From Sitta carolinensis (taxonomy: Eukaryota > Chordata > Aves > Passeriformes > Sittidae), in assembly GCA_032173965.1 (NCBI GenBank), contig CM063285.1:27129660-27193659 (forward strand): a DNA stretch of 64,000 nt, in the 5' to 3' direction. Each line of letters starts with the position of its first letter. The first letter of the stretch is position 1. The notes below the pieces were generated by a model. It was not told the origin of the DNA and ran no database searches. It worked only from the letters and a program-made list of their open reading frames with translations. The translations under genes and the position numbers were made by a program. This document shows positions 36,576 to 50,242 of the stretch, piece after piece.

Positions 36576-39414
36576 ATGTATTTTGAGGTAGAGGAACTGC
36601 TACTGATATATTATATATATTGCAGCCTGTTCACTTCAGTGGTACCTAGAAGCTCATCTGTTCTGTGTTCATGTGCTCAGTTTCTGACAGTGTTCCTCTA
36701 GTGCAAATGAAAAAGCTGCTGTATAATTTTTTTCCCCTATGAATTGATGACATCTTCCTCAGCAGCAGGAAACCTCTATCCCTAAGTTTTCAGTGAATAG
36801 ACAGATTGCATATGCAGTTTTCCTTTCCATAGGACCTGACTGTCTCCTCATGTTTCACTCTGATTCTTGTTTGGTGCACAAAGAAAACAGAACAAAGAAG
36901 AGTTCATCTTTTCCTTGCTATATACCTACTGCTCAGGAAAATATAAAGAGATAAATTTTTAATCTTAAATTTTCTCTGTTCTGCATCTATTACATCTACA
37001 TCTATTAATTCATTCCAAATATTCTATATGGTTCTATCATTGTTTGATTTTGGGAGGGGCGGAGGGATTGGAATAAGATCTTTCTTCAGTAGCTTCTGAT
37101 AACTTACTAAACCCTCAGAATTTTGTCCTGTTTCTGTCTCATTCACTATCCCTCTTCTGTGCCACCTTATTTTTTCATTCTGTTTACCTTTAGTTCCTTT
37201 TCAGGGAAGAGTCATAGAAGCAGAAATAGGTGGTATTTTTATCAGCATGCTTTAAAAACAATTCTGACAAACTTCAGAACTAAGGAGGTTGAAATTTGCT
37301 TTCCTGAAATATAGTGCATTTATATCCATACAGCAGAAACCTGTTCCAAAGACTGAGTTGTACAGAAAGTGTCTAAAAGAGTAAAGAACTAAAATGTAGC
37401 CATGTGTGTTCTTTTCTTACTATTTTACTTAAAGCTATTTTCTTCAAATAACAGAGTTTCTCCTGTTGCTGCTTTCAGACATAAACATTCAGATAAAAGG
37501 CAACAGGGAATCATTTTGAGGCATTCAAGTTGAAATCAGAAAGAATTTTTAACAAGAATTCTTTGGCAATTCCTGTGTCTGACTGAAGCCAAAAGCCCCG
37601 GTCTAAAGCATTTTGGATAAAGGAGTTTAAGGTTTTTCTTGAAAAGAATGTGAGACTAAAGATTTGCTTGTCATTTGAATGAGAAGATTTCTGTAGCTCA
37701 GTAAATCATTTGGTAATACTTCTTCCCTTTCACCCCAATTCCTGGCCTCCCCAATCATAGGTGAAAACTGAATTTAAGAATTTTGGAATTTTGGATCCTG
37801 CAGGTGGTATGGTACACATGATATAAAAAAGAGAGAAAACCAGAGAATTTTCAGCAGGGATTTCTACCCTAGTCACAACAGTTGCAGCCAAATAATATTT
37901 CATTTAACACAGTTTGGCAGAATTGTCCATTCCTCTGTGGAGAGACCTAGATGTGAGTTGCTGAAAGGTCTGAACTTCTTCCCCAAATTACAGAGAAGCT
38001 TTGCCTCCAGGGGAGTATTAGTGACATAATTTGCACAGCATTATGAGGAAGTTACTTTGTAGCTTTCTATATAAGACCTAACTTGCCAATTAATGGAATA
38101 TTGGTTTTCCAGTCTTTACATAGTTTAGGTAATTTGAAAAATATAAATAATTGTTATACATAAGGATTTGGCATTTAATAGCAGAAATTTTGTGTGTGTG
38201 CCTGTTTTTTTGCCTGCTAGGTATGATCTCAGCATTCCCATAAGTTTTCTGCATTGCTTTTATGTGGGAACAAATGCAGTTGTTCAATAAGTGTGGGGTT
38301 TTTTCCATTTGGATTTGTACTGAAATTTATTAAACATTTCTTCATATTTTTAAGGGTCTTTTCTTTCTGGCTGTCATAATTCAATGTAAAATATTTTAGA
38401 GATGAGACTGAGTGACATTTGTATGTGGATTTTTTTTTTAATTTTCTCTAAATTTCAGTCCTTATTTTAAATGGAAGTATGACTACCTATTATTATGTTA
38501 ATTAATTTCTGAATATCAATGAGCCAGTTATCTAGTAAAAGAAAAAAAATACTTTTAATTTTATTTATCACATCCTGATGAAGTTGTACACTATTCTACA
38601 AGTATTGAGAAGAACCCACAAAAGAATCCAATTTCTTATTTGGACTGTAAACTACCACTTCACCACTTCAAATAATCAACATCCACAATTAATGCAGCAG
38701 AAACAATGATTCAAATTTATGACTTTTTTTTAATATTGAAAGGAATTTTTTTTTAATCAGTTTACTGATTAAAGAAGAAAAAAAAAAAATCCAAGTTGTT
38801 CCATTTTTTTTGCCCACAATCCATCTTTTGAATTATTGTGAGAGGGAACACTTAGTTCAGAGATGCAGACCAGTTGCAATTCAGTTCATTGTGGAAGCAC
38901 ATAAAGATCATCAATAAGCTGATTGCTTACCCCAGGGCTGAGACTTTTTTCTTCATTATGAGCCAATGGACATAGCTTTACATCATGTGTTCTATTAGAA
39001 GTTGTTTTGGGGATTTTTTCCTGGCCTGTTTCATGCATATGCTTTTTAAAAAATCGAAGTAGTTGGCTCTGATATTGAGCTTGAAAGATGGGAAAATCAA
39101 AATCATCTAACTACAAACTAAGAGAAAATCCAGGCTAGATGAAATAGAGCAAAATGTCTGTTGGACTTTATTTTGATTTCAGTATTCATTCCAAATAAAA
39201 AGATGAAAGAAATGCCTCATTGAGGACACTTACACACTTACAGCTCCTAGACTTTTCAGGTGCTAGGAGTTTATTTCAGAAAATTAAATGGTCAAATGCC
39301 TGATTTTAGAAGTAAAGGCTGAAAAGAACATATTTCTTCTCAATGTTTAGTATTCTTCCTGTATGTGGAAGCCAGCTGCCTAACTGCTTTCTCATTTACA
39401 AGTTTCTCCTTCAG
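36576..39414. other. Non-coding AT-rich DNA with one G-rich GC-box-like site
   Basis: No gene recognised. GGGAGGGGCGGAGGG at 37052-37066 is isolated in AT-rich sequence; it contains an Sp1-type GGGGCGG core and could also form a weak quadruplex. A and T runs occur near 38432-38440 and 38779-38789. Confidence 0.5.
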
Positions 39415-39515
39415 TGTAACATACAGGAGTATGGATCTTCGTGCTGCTGTGTTTTTACATCTCCACACACTGTTACACATGGATCTTCACAGTGAGGGAA
39501 ATGCTCTCTGTGCAG
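39415..39515 (+). other. Weak candidate internal exon (33 open codons)
   Basis: GTTTCTCCTTCAG ends at 39414, and CAG|GTAAAT begins its donor at 39516. The 101 nt between stay open in one frame and include the peptide VTYRSMDLRAAVFLHLH. An internal near-repeat, ATGGATCTTC, occurs twice about 45 nt apart. I do not recognise the peptide. The reverse strand is also open, and no partner exon is visible, so chance is the default explanation. Confidence 0.1.
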
Positions 39516-42500
39516 GTAAATTCTGTGAAACCATATTTGCTGTCTTTGGACTAAGGAACTATTTTCTTGACATTTGCACAAGGCAGCAGTTGTGATATGG
39601 AGGTTCTTCAGAAAGGGTAATTTTCTCAAGCTGTAGAATTGTCCTTCACATCACTATTGCAATGAAATCAATACGATGTCAAATGCAGCGAAGTCTTGAT
39701 AGAAAGGAAAGAAGACCACCTCGTATGGAAGCTCAGAGCTAATGTGGATCCCCACCTTTCACAAAATATCATACCCATGAACCTTCTGTATATCAGAGAT
39801 TTCAGAAAAAAAAACATTAACCAAGTGCTCATGGGGTATTTTGAACCACCAAAAATTAAAAAGTAGAAATACTCCTTTCACTGCTCCCAAGAGTCACTCA
39901 CTAGTTCTGACCTGGTTTAGTTTTGATAGCTTAGCTTCTCATGGGCAGTTGTGCTTCTTCCCTGGAGTTTAATTTTGCTTGACAAGTTGGGATCTTAATA
40001 TTTGTTAATTAACAGTTCATTCTCTCATCAAAACTGCTGAGCTCACAGATGAGTGGCTAGTATGTCCCTCAAGTTAAGCCATACATAATTGTTGCACCTG
40101 TTACAGTGTCTTGGGGCCTTCAAGTCCATGGAATTTAGTTATTTCTGAAGCTCAATGTATTAGTATTTTATTTTTTTCTCTGCTTAATAAATCCTTAGCA
40201 ACAGTGTTCCATAAATCATTCATCTGCATCTCAGTTGTCATAGACCAGTATCAATTTTCGGATAGAACTAAATTTTCATAAGGGTAAAAGAAGTCTATTG
40301 TCAATTAATTAATTAGAGTCTTATTGTAATCTTGTTATTCAACTCTTTGATGAATTTAAAAATGTCCATTTATTAATGCCATATTTCTCAATCTAATAGA
40401 TATTTTTTCATAGGTACTGAAAAAAATATTTATTCAATTTACGTGATTGTGTGTGCAAGATTTCTGATTATCTTCAGTGCAAAAAGGTAGTTGCAGGAAT
40501 GTAGTTAACATTTTAAGTTATACAATAATGTTTTTTTTCTCACCATACAAAGTAAACATAAATGAATGAAGCCCTCATTGAATTTGCAAAGGAGACATTA
40601 GTTAGGATATGTGGAAGGAATAAATGAATACTCTCAAATCAGTTTTAATGACAGTTTATTATGTAATTAACTATCAAGCAGTACAGTATAGTTCCGCCTG
40701 GTTTAGTTGCCAGGTTTTTAACTAACTCCATTGAGAAGCACCTAGAAATAGCAAAAAAAAATGTAAAGTCTTGTGACAAAGGAGTTAACTTTGTTTGAGT
40801 CATGCTGATTTATGCACAGATGTGGGGTTTGTCAATGTTCCACGTTTTTTTACTTGCAGAATGATGTCTCCATCTTTGATCTGACACACTTTGTAGATGG
40901 GTATACCTACAGGAGCTCCCCTTGCTCATTATTCTGGAAGAAACACATTTTGCTGTTCAGTTGCCTGATACAGCTAAAAAAAAGGGTGGGAACAAATCTT
41001 TACTCATTAGCAGAAAAACCAAATAGTCTCAAAAAATGAAACAAAATAGTATTTATAAGGTTAGAATTTACTTTAAATGATTGTGGCTGCAATCCCTGTT
41101 CACTGCTATCACTGCAATCACTGTCATCAGAGTGAGATGCATATAATTAAATTTGAGAAGTGTGTGATTCAGAATTTGTAAGTCATAAAGTGTTTCTTAC
41201 AAATAAGCCACAGTTAAAGTATGAAGATGTGGTACCAGCATCTTTGAGATTTACAAAAGGTACATGATGTACTGAGACAGCTGTCCTTTAAAAACTAAAA
41301 AATTCTTAAGGTTTTTTTAATAGATTTTTCGTTGAAAATGGAATTCTTGAAACTGCAGGCAATAGGATGCCTTAGGCAGCCAAGCATATCAAAATATGGT
41401 GCATGGAGTGACTTTTACTACTCCCGCTATTTAAAGTCCTATTTTCATGAGCTTATTAGCTACTAGTGATCCCTAAGGAAAAATACAATTAAAACTTAAT
41501 CATACCAAAAGCTGAGGTTCTTCTGATTCAGCGAACTTGTAATCTTGTATATTTAGTAGTTTACTTGTAAATGTCTTAGTACTGAGAATGTAAGATGTAT
41601 CAATTACCTTCAGTTTGCAATAATGCTGCTCCTCCAAATTCAGATGAGAGATTCTGTGTGTGTCAGAAGATGCTAAGGAATTCTAACTGGCAGCATTTTT
41701 TTTTTCCTTTGGTACATCAGAACAGAATCTTTATTCCCTTTAACAATTGTGTTGTATAACCTCGTCATATCCAGTCCTGTTCTCCACAGAAGATATACAG
41801 AAAGTTAAGAAAAGCTAAGTGTGAAGAATACACACAGCTTTAGAAGACAATCTCTGCATACAGTTGTGAAAACAACTTTTGTGGCTATTTTTTTCCCCAA
41901 CTGAAACTGAGGGGAAATAATTTGAAACGGATCTTTCCAAAGTTTTAATATCTGGGTGAAATCCGATAAAGAATATTTATTTTGAGGAAAACAGGGCTTT
42001 AATTAAAAAATACACAAGTTAGATATTTCTAATGACAAAAGATCATAGTTCAGTCGGTTCAATGTGAGTACTTCTGTTAATGTTTTTTATACTGTTTTTA
42101 CCCAGAAGGTTTTTGCAGAAAGGTGTTTCACATGTCTCTTCTATGATATGACTAAACTGTAGAATGGATGCAAACGTACAAAAATAACTTTGCAATGTTA
42201 CTGCATTGTGAAAGAGGACACAAATGCCCTTTTCATATCTCGCCTTGTTTTCAACTAAACTCTAAAGAGAACCTGTTGCAAAGCCTACTTCTGCTCACTT
42301 TGATAACACTGTAGATTAAAATATAAAAAATACATGGAGTGTGTAACATACAGTGAACAACCCTGTGTTTCAGTTCCCAGATGAAATCCAGAAAAGTAAT
42401 GAGACCAGTTACACTATTCTAATTTGAATCTTTTAACTTCTGAGTAATTGTGTTCAATTATCTACTTGTTATTTATGACTGCTTAAATAAAGAAAAGAAA

Positions 42501-42990
42501 TTTACAAATTAAATAAGTTATTTCGCTTTCTGTGAAAAGGTCTTGTTTCAAAGACTTTTTTTACGTAATTGACAATTTTTTGACTGACTGGAATAGGAAT
42601 ATATTTGGGGTCTCAATTTACTTTCTTTCTGATTTTTCCTTAAATTCTGGTCTGTTGATTTCTCTACATGGGTTTCTGTGTTTAGACTCAATAGCAAACA
42701 AGCACAAACAATCATATTCAGAAACAAATTAGCTGTTTTAAAAAAGATATTTTTCAAGAAAAATTTCTGACAGGCTCTGTTTTCAAGCCACAAAAGATCT
42801 GTGCCTGCTAACAAGACCAAAATTCCAGGAGTTAAGTTTGACTTTGTTCAAGGAAGCTGTTAGCTTTTTAAAAACTAAAATTTTCAAAATAGTTAGGGAA
42901 AATAGTGGTTCAAAGAAAAAGAACAATTTTTTTCATCATGGGAATTTAGAATAGCATTCTTACCAGCCACTCTCTAGGAAGAAATACAAT
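39516..42990. other. Non-coding AT-rich DNA, nothing recognised
   Basis: No gene, named repeat or strong structural signal. Open frames are under 92 codons with random composition. Confidence 0.6.
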
Positions 42991-43015
42991 TAAAAGACTC
43001 AGAGAGAGTCTTTTA
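42991..43015. repeat. Perfect 10-bp hairpin
   Basis: TAAAAGACTC (42991-43000), 5-nt loop AGAGA, then GAGTCTTTTA (43006-43015). It is isolated, with no T-run or gene context to suggest a terminator. Treat it as a local inverted repeat only. Confidence 0.75.
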
Positions 43016-46000
43016 CCTTTGGTAATTTTAATCAGTGATACATTTCCATAAACACATTTTTTCTGTAAACAATTTGCAAGGGAATGTATTTCATGCTGTT
43101 TTAACATGCTGAGACCAACTTTATTCTGATACATACAGGTCTTTTAAAACAACTGAAACAGGACCCATTCTGTGCTTGCTGGAGGGCACCATGTCACAAA
43201 GATTATAAAACTATAAACTGCATTCTCCCTATGACTGGCCTTGAGACGTCTAAAATTACTTATTATTAGACAGTTTGCAAATAGCCCTTTCAAATCTTTC
43301 ATCTCATTAAATGGTTACATTGTTGGTTACCATACAAGCTGTACCAGACATTTTATCCATTCTTAAATAACTTTCTGAATTTTTCCATTGGTATGACAAC
43401 ACAGTTCTTGTAACCAGTTTGAAATTTTAATTTAAAACAGTTTTGCTGCCACGCAGTTTTAAAGTTCATATGTGTGATCACAGAGTTCAGAGTTGTTCTG
43501 ATATGCATGAAAATTTGGGTTTCCCAGCCTAATCATTACTCACATTCTTCCCACATAAGAAAATGGTAGGAATGTTCTTAACTACAGAAAGATCCTTCTG
43601 TCAGGGTTTATCTGGTCTTCATCACAGATGTTCATTGCTGATCCTCAAGGTGGTTAGTAAGGCTCTTTTCTTGCAAACCCTTTTGATAGATAGGAAAACG
43701 GGAAGAATTTTAAAAATCCAGGGGACATATGTCATTAAAAAAAGTGTGTTTGTATGGAGAATTTCAGTTCTAGTGATGGCAGAAAGTTCTTTTGTACAGG
43801 AATGAAATTGCCAGTTCCTTTCAGCATTTAGACCTTCAACACTGTGTCGAAAATAATGGTTCTGCAATTTCTGTTAAGTGATACACCTCCTAAAATAGTA
43901 TCTACAAAACAAATGTGCTTTCACAAATTTATACACCATTAATTTCATATTGTTTTTCTAGCAACTGAGCCTGGTCTTCTATAATATTTGATTAAATCCT
44001 AAAGCACTGCTTTATCATAACAAGTCTCATGTAGGATGTGCACAAGTACCTAGAAACAATCTGTACTTCCCTGACTTACAGGGAAATAAAGAGAGCAAGA
44101 AGTGAGAATAAGTTGCTAAATCAATCAGTTGATTAAAGATATTCAAGACTTCTTTCAGATTCAGAGACCAATCCAGTTTCTTAATGGTGTAAGTATTTTT
44201 CTATTCTTTGTGTATCACACAGGCATCAGAAAAGAGAGAAATCCAGATCCCACTTCTAATAACAGATAAAAGAATTGATAGTCCAAGTGCACAAAGCAGC
44301 AGTGTCCTTTCCATAAAGAAAACCCCCAGCCCTCCCTATGAGGAGCAGCATTTCCTGGGCCACAGGAACTTGCAGTATGAGTGAATTGTGCTAAAGATTG
44401 TCAATGATTGCTCATCTGCCAAGAAGTTTCAACTGCTCTTCTTACTTAAAGGCAGTTTACCAGCATTATGCCTTTCTTTCCTGTCTCCTATTTGTATTGG
44501 ATTTAAGTATCCCATGACTTCTAATTACAAAAATTTACACCCCTTAATTTTCTTGTACTTTCTTTTTGGCATGAATTTCTTTTAGATTGTGGTGATATTC
44601 TGTCGTGATAATGTTCTTCTGTTGTTCTGGCTTCCACTAAACTGAACTAACTGAACTACCAACACAATATTTTATCTGTCTCATTCTATGTCTTAAAGGA
44701 TCATAGGCTAGTCAGCACAATTCCTGCTTTTTCCATCATATCCACCCCTTTCAACAGCTGCATCTCCCTCATTGTTCCACAGGCTTGAAAAATCACATAC
44801 CCATATATATGCACATATATATATAAAATATAGGCAAGAGAATTCCTGGTTTTGCACCAAGTGGAATTGAGGAATGTTCACAAATAAAGAGTAGAAACAA
44901 TGATAAAGGAGCTTTTAAAAAAAGATTGTTAATTTCTTTAACTTTTCTGTAGCAATCTAGCAATCTATACAAATACACACGGAATATAAAATAAATAAAT
45001 TCCTTCAGTTGTTGCCCTTAATGCTCTGTGAGTCATATTTATAGAAATTCTTTATTTCACAGACTTGCCTCCTGCCAAAATGTTACTCTACATAATTTGT
45101 TCTAGGAGGAGGGGGTTTTTATTCATTTTAGTACTTTGTTCTTACAAGACTGCCGTTATATTTTGTATCAAATTTGACGGTTTGCCTTGCATTTTGTCTA
45201 TGACTACATGGAAAATATATGTGTGTCAATACAATAGCACTATATAATTTTAAAAGTAATGCAGGAATAAATGAGAGAAGAATATTTAAGATAAACTAAA
45301 ATCAAGAAATATCATAGTGTAATACATCCTTCCAGTTCCATGTTAATGTATACGAAAGTTTAATATATATGAGGACAGCAGTGAGTGGTATCCCCAATTT
45401 TTTGGTCCATTGCCATATTTGTTCAACAGCAGAGAATAATAACTATTATCACAGCAGCAAGGAGGAAAAAAGAAATTTGGAAATATATTTTTTCATGATT
45501 TTTTATTGAATTATTGAATAAGAACTTGGCCACTGTTGGGAAACTGACTGGGGTCCACTAGGGCGCAAGCTATTTCACTTCAAAACAACCTGACCGGAAT
45601 GACTTTTTTTTGTTACACTACTTGATGTGACCTTGTGTCCCAATGGATTGTTATGTTCTTTGTGACTGATTTCCTCCTCTCTCTTTGTGCACATGTGCAC
45701 AGTTAGTGTTTCTGTCTATTACACCAACCAAGTAAACATTGTCTTTTGGGAGTGGAAGTATGACACTGGAAGTGGTCTGCAGTTGCTCGCTGTCACTTCT
45801 TGGAGTAATTTTTTTCCTGTTTTGCTTCCTAAAGTTTCTTTTGTTTGATGAAGGAAAACATTTTGTGTCTGAAATAAGGTTTCATTAAGCAACAGTTTTA
45901 CAGCTTGTTTTAATAATCTGTTTTAATTAGGACCATAGTTACAAAAACTAGATGTTTTTTCTAGTTATGTTTTTAGCTTATTAGTTAATTTGTTGCATTT

Positions 46001-49000
46001 TCACATTCAAGTAGATGCTGAAAATTTTAAATATCTTTTTCTTTATATGAATACTACATTTTCTTGCTAACTATAGGTATGCCATGAATTTTCTCTGAAC
46101 CTTAGGGATTTAGAAGGAATTAGCTAAGAAGCTAATTTCCCACCTGCCAAGGTTTCCTGGGTTACTGCGAAACCCTTATTCTGGTCCAGACCCTCATGAT
46201 CTTAACTCTACAGGAGCACATGAGGCTGCTCTGGTTACTTCTGAATTTCACAGAGGTGTATCTTAGATTCAGACATTTGCTAAGTCTATTACTGTTCTGC
46301 AGTCTGTTAGGTGACAGACACAAAAAGATTAAAATTACTCCTGGCAATGTGCCATTGTTCTTTAAACTTAATTAACCTCAAATGTCTTATTAGCTTTAGC
46401 TTGGATGCTTTGCCCAAGATATTTCTTCCTCCCACTTCTCCACCTCTACTTGTTTACCACCCCATTCCTCTGATGGAAAGATAAAGGTAAAAATTAATAA
46501 AGAGCTTCTTTGGCTGCTTTAATGCACCAGTTTGTTTATTCCCCTAAGGAAAAAGTGTTTTCCCATTGTCCGTTTTTTTCATACCTGGCACTAGTTTTAT
46601 GGAGGTCAATGAAATTATTTTACTCTCTTCTACCATTCTCCGTAATATCAGGTAATCAGTACTTCATTTGAATTTCCTCTCCTTTCTCCTGATTGTCAGT
46701 CTGCTTGTCCTGTGGAGGCTGCTGATTCTAGTCTTTTTACTAGATTCATAACAAATTTGATTATAAAGCATCATTTAAAGATAAAATAATGTTTACAAAT
46801 GGGGAAGGTAGAAATGCTATATCTAATGAGAGCTTTCTTTCCCCTGCATTCTTGATATTCCTGTTCTCTGTTCAGATACTATACCCCAACACTGTCACAA
46901 ATCTTCTTCCTGAAATTTAAATCACCTGCTATACCTTTTTTTTCTGTCATTTGATTCAAGGTGATTTCTTGTGGTCATTATCTGTCCAACTTGTCTTATG
47001 TCATTCAGTATTCCTTTTAAAAAGATTGTCTTTTCCTTAGTAGCTCTCATGTGTGTTTGTTAATGTATCACATTTCTGTAAATCAGTTCAATTCATTAAT
47101 AATTACATTATTGTTCATGAAGTGAAAGCTCCTTTATTGCTATCATACTGTTTGTATATTTCAGAAGGCCACCAACAATTAAAACATAATCACTCTTCAT
47201 TGCAATGCAATCCCATTTAAACTGGTAGCTTTCAAAAACTATAGAATAGTAGTAAAAGCATAGATCTTTTCTTAAAAGGTAAATATTCTACTTCTTATTT
47301 TACATATGAATAATAAATAGTATTATAAGAAAAAAATAAACAAGGAAAAGAAGGGAAAATTTTCAATAGTAGTCTCTATTCTTGTGGAGAGAATTCCTAT
47401 CAAGCAATAGTTGATTAGTTATTTAAAGAAAGCCATAACTTTTCAATAAAAACTTCAGAAAATAGAGATGCTACCATTGGAAAACATACAACTTAAAAAA
47501 TCCCAGTATTTTCTTGTATTCACTCATATTGTTTTTAATTAAAATTCTGAATTGTCTTTTCTAGTCACTTGGTGGCTTTTTTTCCACAGAATTTTTTAAT
47601 CAGAAAAAATGTGTTGCTTTTGACAAATAACAGAAACATTACTGAGAATGTAAAATTAATGACCACATCATTAGAATTTGAATATATTCAATATTTTTTC
47701 TAACTGACCTGTAGTACTGAAAAGAAGAAAACACTGATAAATTGAATATCTGAGGAAATTTTTAGTGCTAAGCATGTAGTAATTGGCTTCTGTCCCCATC
47801 CGTGAGGTGAATGCAGAAGTAGTTCAGCAGGACTTAAATATAAATATTTTGATTTGTGTAAGATTGTTTTTGCAAAAGTTGTGGGAGATATATTGATCAT
47901 TTGGCTTTGGGATATGAAATAATTGCCTCTGGAGACTGTTCCATTATCATGGTACAGCAGTATAGATACATGTTAGGCTTTTCTCTTAGGAGATACCTGT
48001 TAAAGGTCACTGCCTGAAGCAAGGTGACAACTGGAATTGATGGGCCATCATAATTTTCAGTAATGTACTCTGATTTAGCACAAAAGTGCTATCTGAAATG
48101 AAGAAAGATCAGAGTAATCCATTAATCAGTTATTTTTTATTTATATAATTTGAGTTCTTTAACCTTACTAAAATAATTCTGGTCTTCAGGTTGGTTTATG
48201 GACTGAAAGAAAGGAAATGGAGCACTGCAAAATGAAACTTTTAAATTTACTAAAATTTACTAAATTTAAATCTCGTCAATCTCCTACAGATATATGAACA
48301 CTTTTATTTGGAATTTCAATAGTGGTAAAGTCAAGGGATTGGCTTAAAGGAAAACACATTATCCACTGCTTTTCATATATTCCCACTGTCCCCTTAAGAG
48401 AAGAACTGCTTTTTGTCTGCTGAGACAGATGTAAGGCAGCTCTACATGTGATCTGTAGCTTGAGAGGAAATAATCTGTCTTTTCTCTCTGCTCAAGGAGT
48501 AGACTTTGATTATGTTTCTCAAAAATGGTCTTCCACTGTACCTGTACTGAAATTCCCACCCAGGCACAGTGGTTTCTGTGTTCTGCATTAAGTTCCATAT
48601 GAACTCCTAGTTCTCATAATAATGGCAGAAAGATGACCCAGTATAAAAAGTAATGGTGAAAGATGATGTAGTACAAATCACAACAATTGCAGTTTATGAT
48701 TTTTTTTTTTTTCATTTTCAAGAGTTCTGTGATTCATTTGGTTAAGAAGAAACCTGTAAGGAATTTAATGAATGACCTCAAAGGAAGTATTTACTGTGTC
48801 ATGCAATACCTAGTTGCTACTTAATAAACAGCAGGATTGTTATCAGTATTTTGCCTTTCTTCCCCTTTATCTTAAACCCCAGCATTCATATTCAGAGGGT
48901 TACATGAAAATGAGGAGTGAAATTGTTAGGTTAATTAGGTTTGATAGGAAGAAAGATAATGAAATTGGCCTTGTTTTTATAACCTATATTTGGTGTGGTT

Positions 49001-50169
49001 GGAGCAGTAGCAGTACTCCATTAAGTTTATTTCATCATCACTTCTAATTTCACATGCATAAATATATATTAATGGATTAATGGAATATATAGAATATAGG
49101 AAAAAAATAACTATAGGAAATAACTTCTAAAAATTCAGCATACTTACTGTCATATTATCCTTATCTATACATACTGTCTGTAAAAAAAACTTGGTTCTAG
49201 AAATTTTTATTACAAGATCATTAATTCACCATCAAACAGTTATCAGTAGGCCTATTGATTCTATAAAGAGAATGACAATGTCATTTACTCAAAAAAAAGT
49301 ATGCAGGTTTAGTGACAATGGATGTATTTTAGGATTCAGTACTTCCTATCGACTTGTTTTTTGAGAAGGAACAACTGATTTCTAGACCATTTATACAACC
49401 ACCAACAAATGTACTTTGATCCTCTTTTGGTATTGCATTTTAGAAAATTTTATCAGTACTACTGCATTATTATTTCTTCAAACTACTTAGTGGCTCAAAC
49501 AACTGAAAAGGGCTGCAGTGCACTTGTGAACAAAGAATAAGTTTTCTCTTGCTAAAAGTAATCATTTTTTCCTTACTTTTGTTTTATTTTAGTTCAGTTT
49601 TATGTCCCTGCTCTCTACAGTTTTCTGGGACAGTTGTGCATGATTTCTAAAGTGTTGGCCTATATTCATGTGCCTGCTCGTATATGACTTTAATTTCCAT
49701 CCACTCAAAACATAAATAAACTTACTGGTTATTTTAAGTTTATACTTTAGCAGAAAACGTTTTAATTGTCTAAATTATTTTTATGGAAGATTGTTGAATT
49801 CACTTTCCACAGTATTCTTTTTCACTTAGAAATCAGGAAATGCTATGGACTACATTTTTCTAAACATACTGAATGACATTATGATGTCATACCCCAGGGA
49901 ACATTTTCAAGAAGTTTCATTACTACGTATTCTTTGTTATCAACACCATTCAGACTGAATAAAAGGCACAGAGAGTTTGGATGTCATTAATTAACATAAC
50001 TTCAACTGTCATTCAGTGGAAGCTGTTCTCCTAACAATCTCTGCTAAAACACTATTACAATATTGTTTATGTACTATGTTCCCTTTCATGCATCCCTCTA
50101 CTTGAATCACAGTTAGTTATGAGTTTAGGTGAATGATATCCACAGTCTCTATGTGCACTGGACTGTCAT
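43016..50169. other. Non-coding AT-rich DNA
   Basis: No gene recognised. A perfect 16-bp palindrome TGTGCACATGTGCACA sits at 45686-45701. The segment at about 45530-45800 is less AT-rich and has CpGs (AGGGCGCAAG, GACCGGAAT, TGCTCGCTG); it could be an old repeat I cannot name. AAATTTACT is repeated near 48243-48268. At 49850-50040 a mixed block holds TGATGTCAT and CATTAATTAACAT motifs. Confidence 0.5.
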
Positions 50170-50242
50170 GCCTTGTCTTGAGCCAGGGACTAGGACAAGG
50201 TGACCTTCAGACACCCCTTCCAACCACAGCCCTTCTGTGGCC
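50170..50242 (+). mobile_element. Short CR1 3'-end fragment
   Basis: CTTGAGCCAGGGACTAGGAC followed by AAGGTGACCTTCAGAC and CCCCTTCCAACCACAGCCC, ending in TTCTGTGG. This is the terminal 70 or so bases of an avian CR1 3' UTR on the + strand, the part just before the ATTCTRTG tail. Severe 5' truncation is normal for this family. The left edge is uncertain by about 20 bases. Confidence 0.75.

Noticed and set aside
42991..43015. Rho-independent-type terminator
   Set aside because: The DNA is vertebrate nuclear; the hairpin has no gene upstream and no biological context for such a terminator.
45530..45800. Old LTR or DNA transposon in a CpG-bearing segment
   Set aside because: I could not find terminal repeats, target duplications or any coding trace, so no family can be named.
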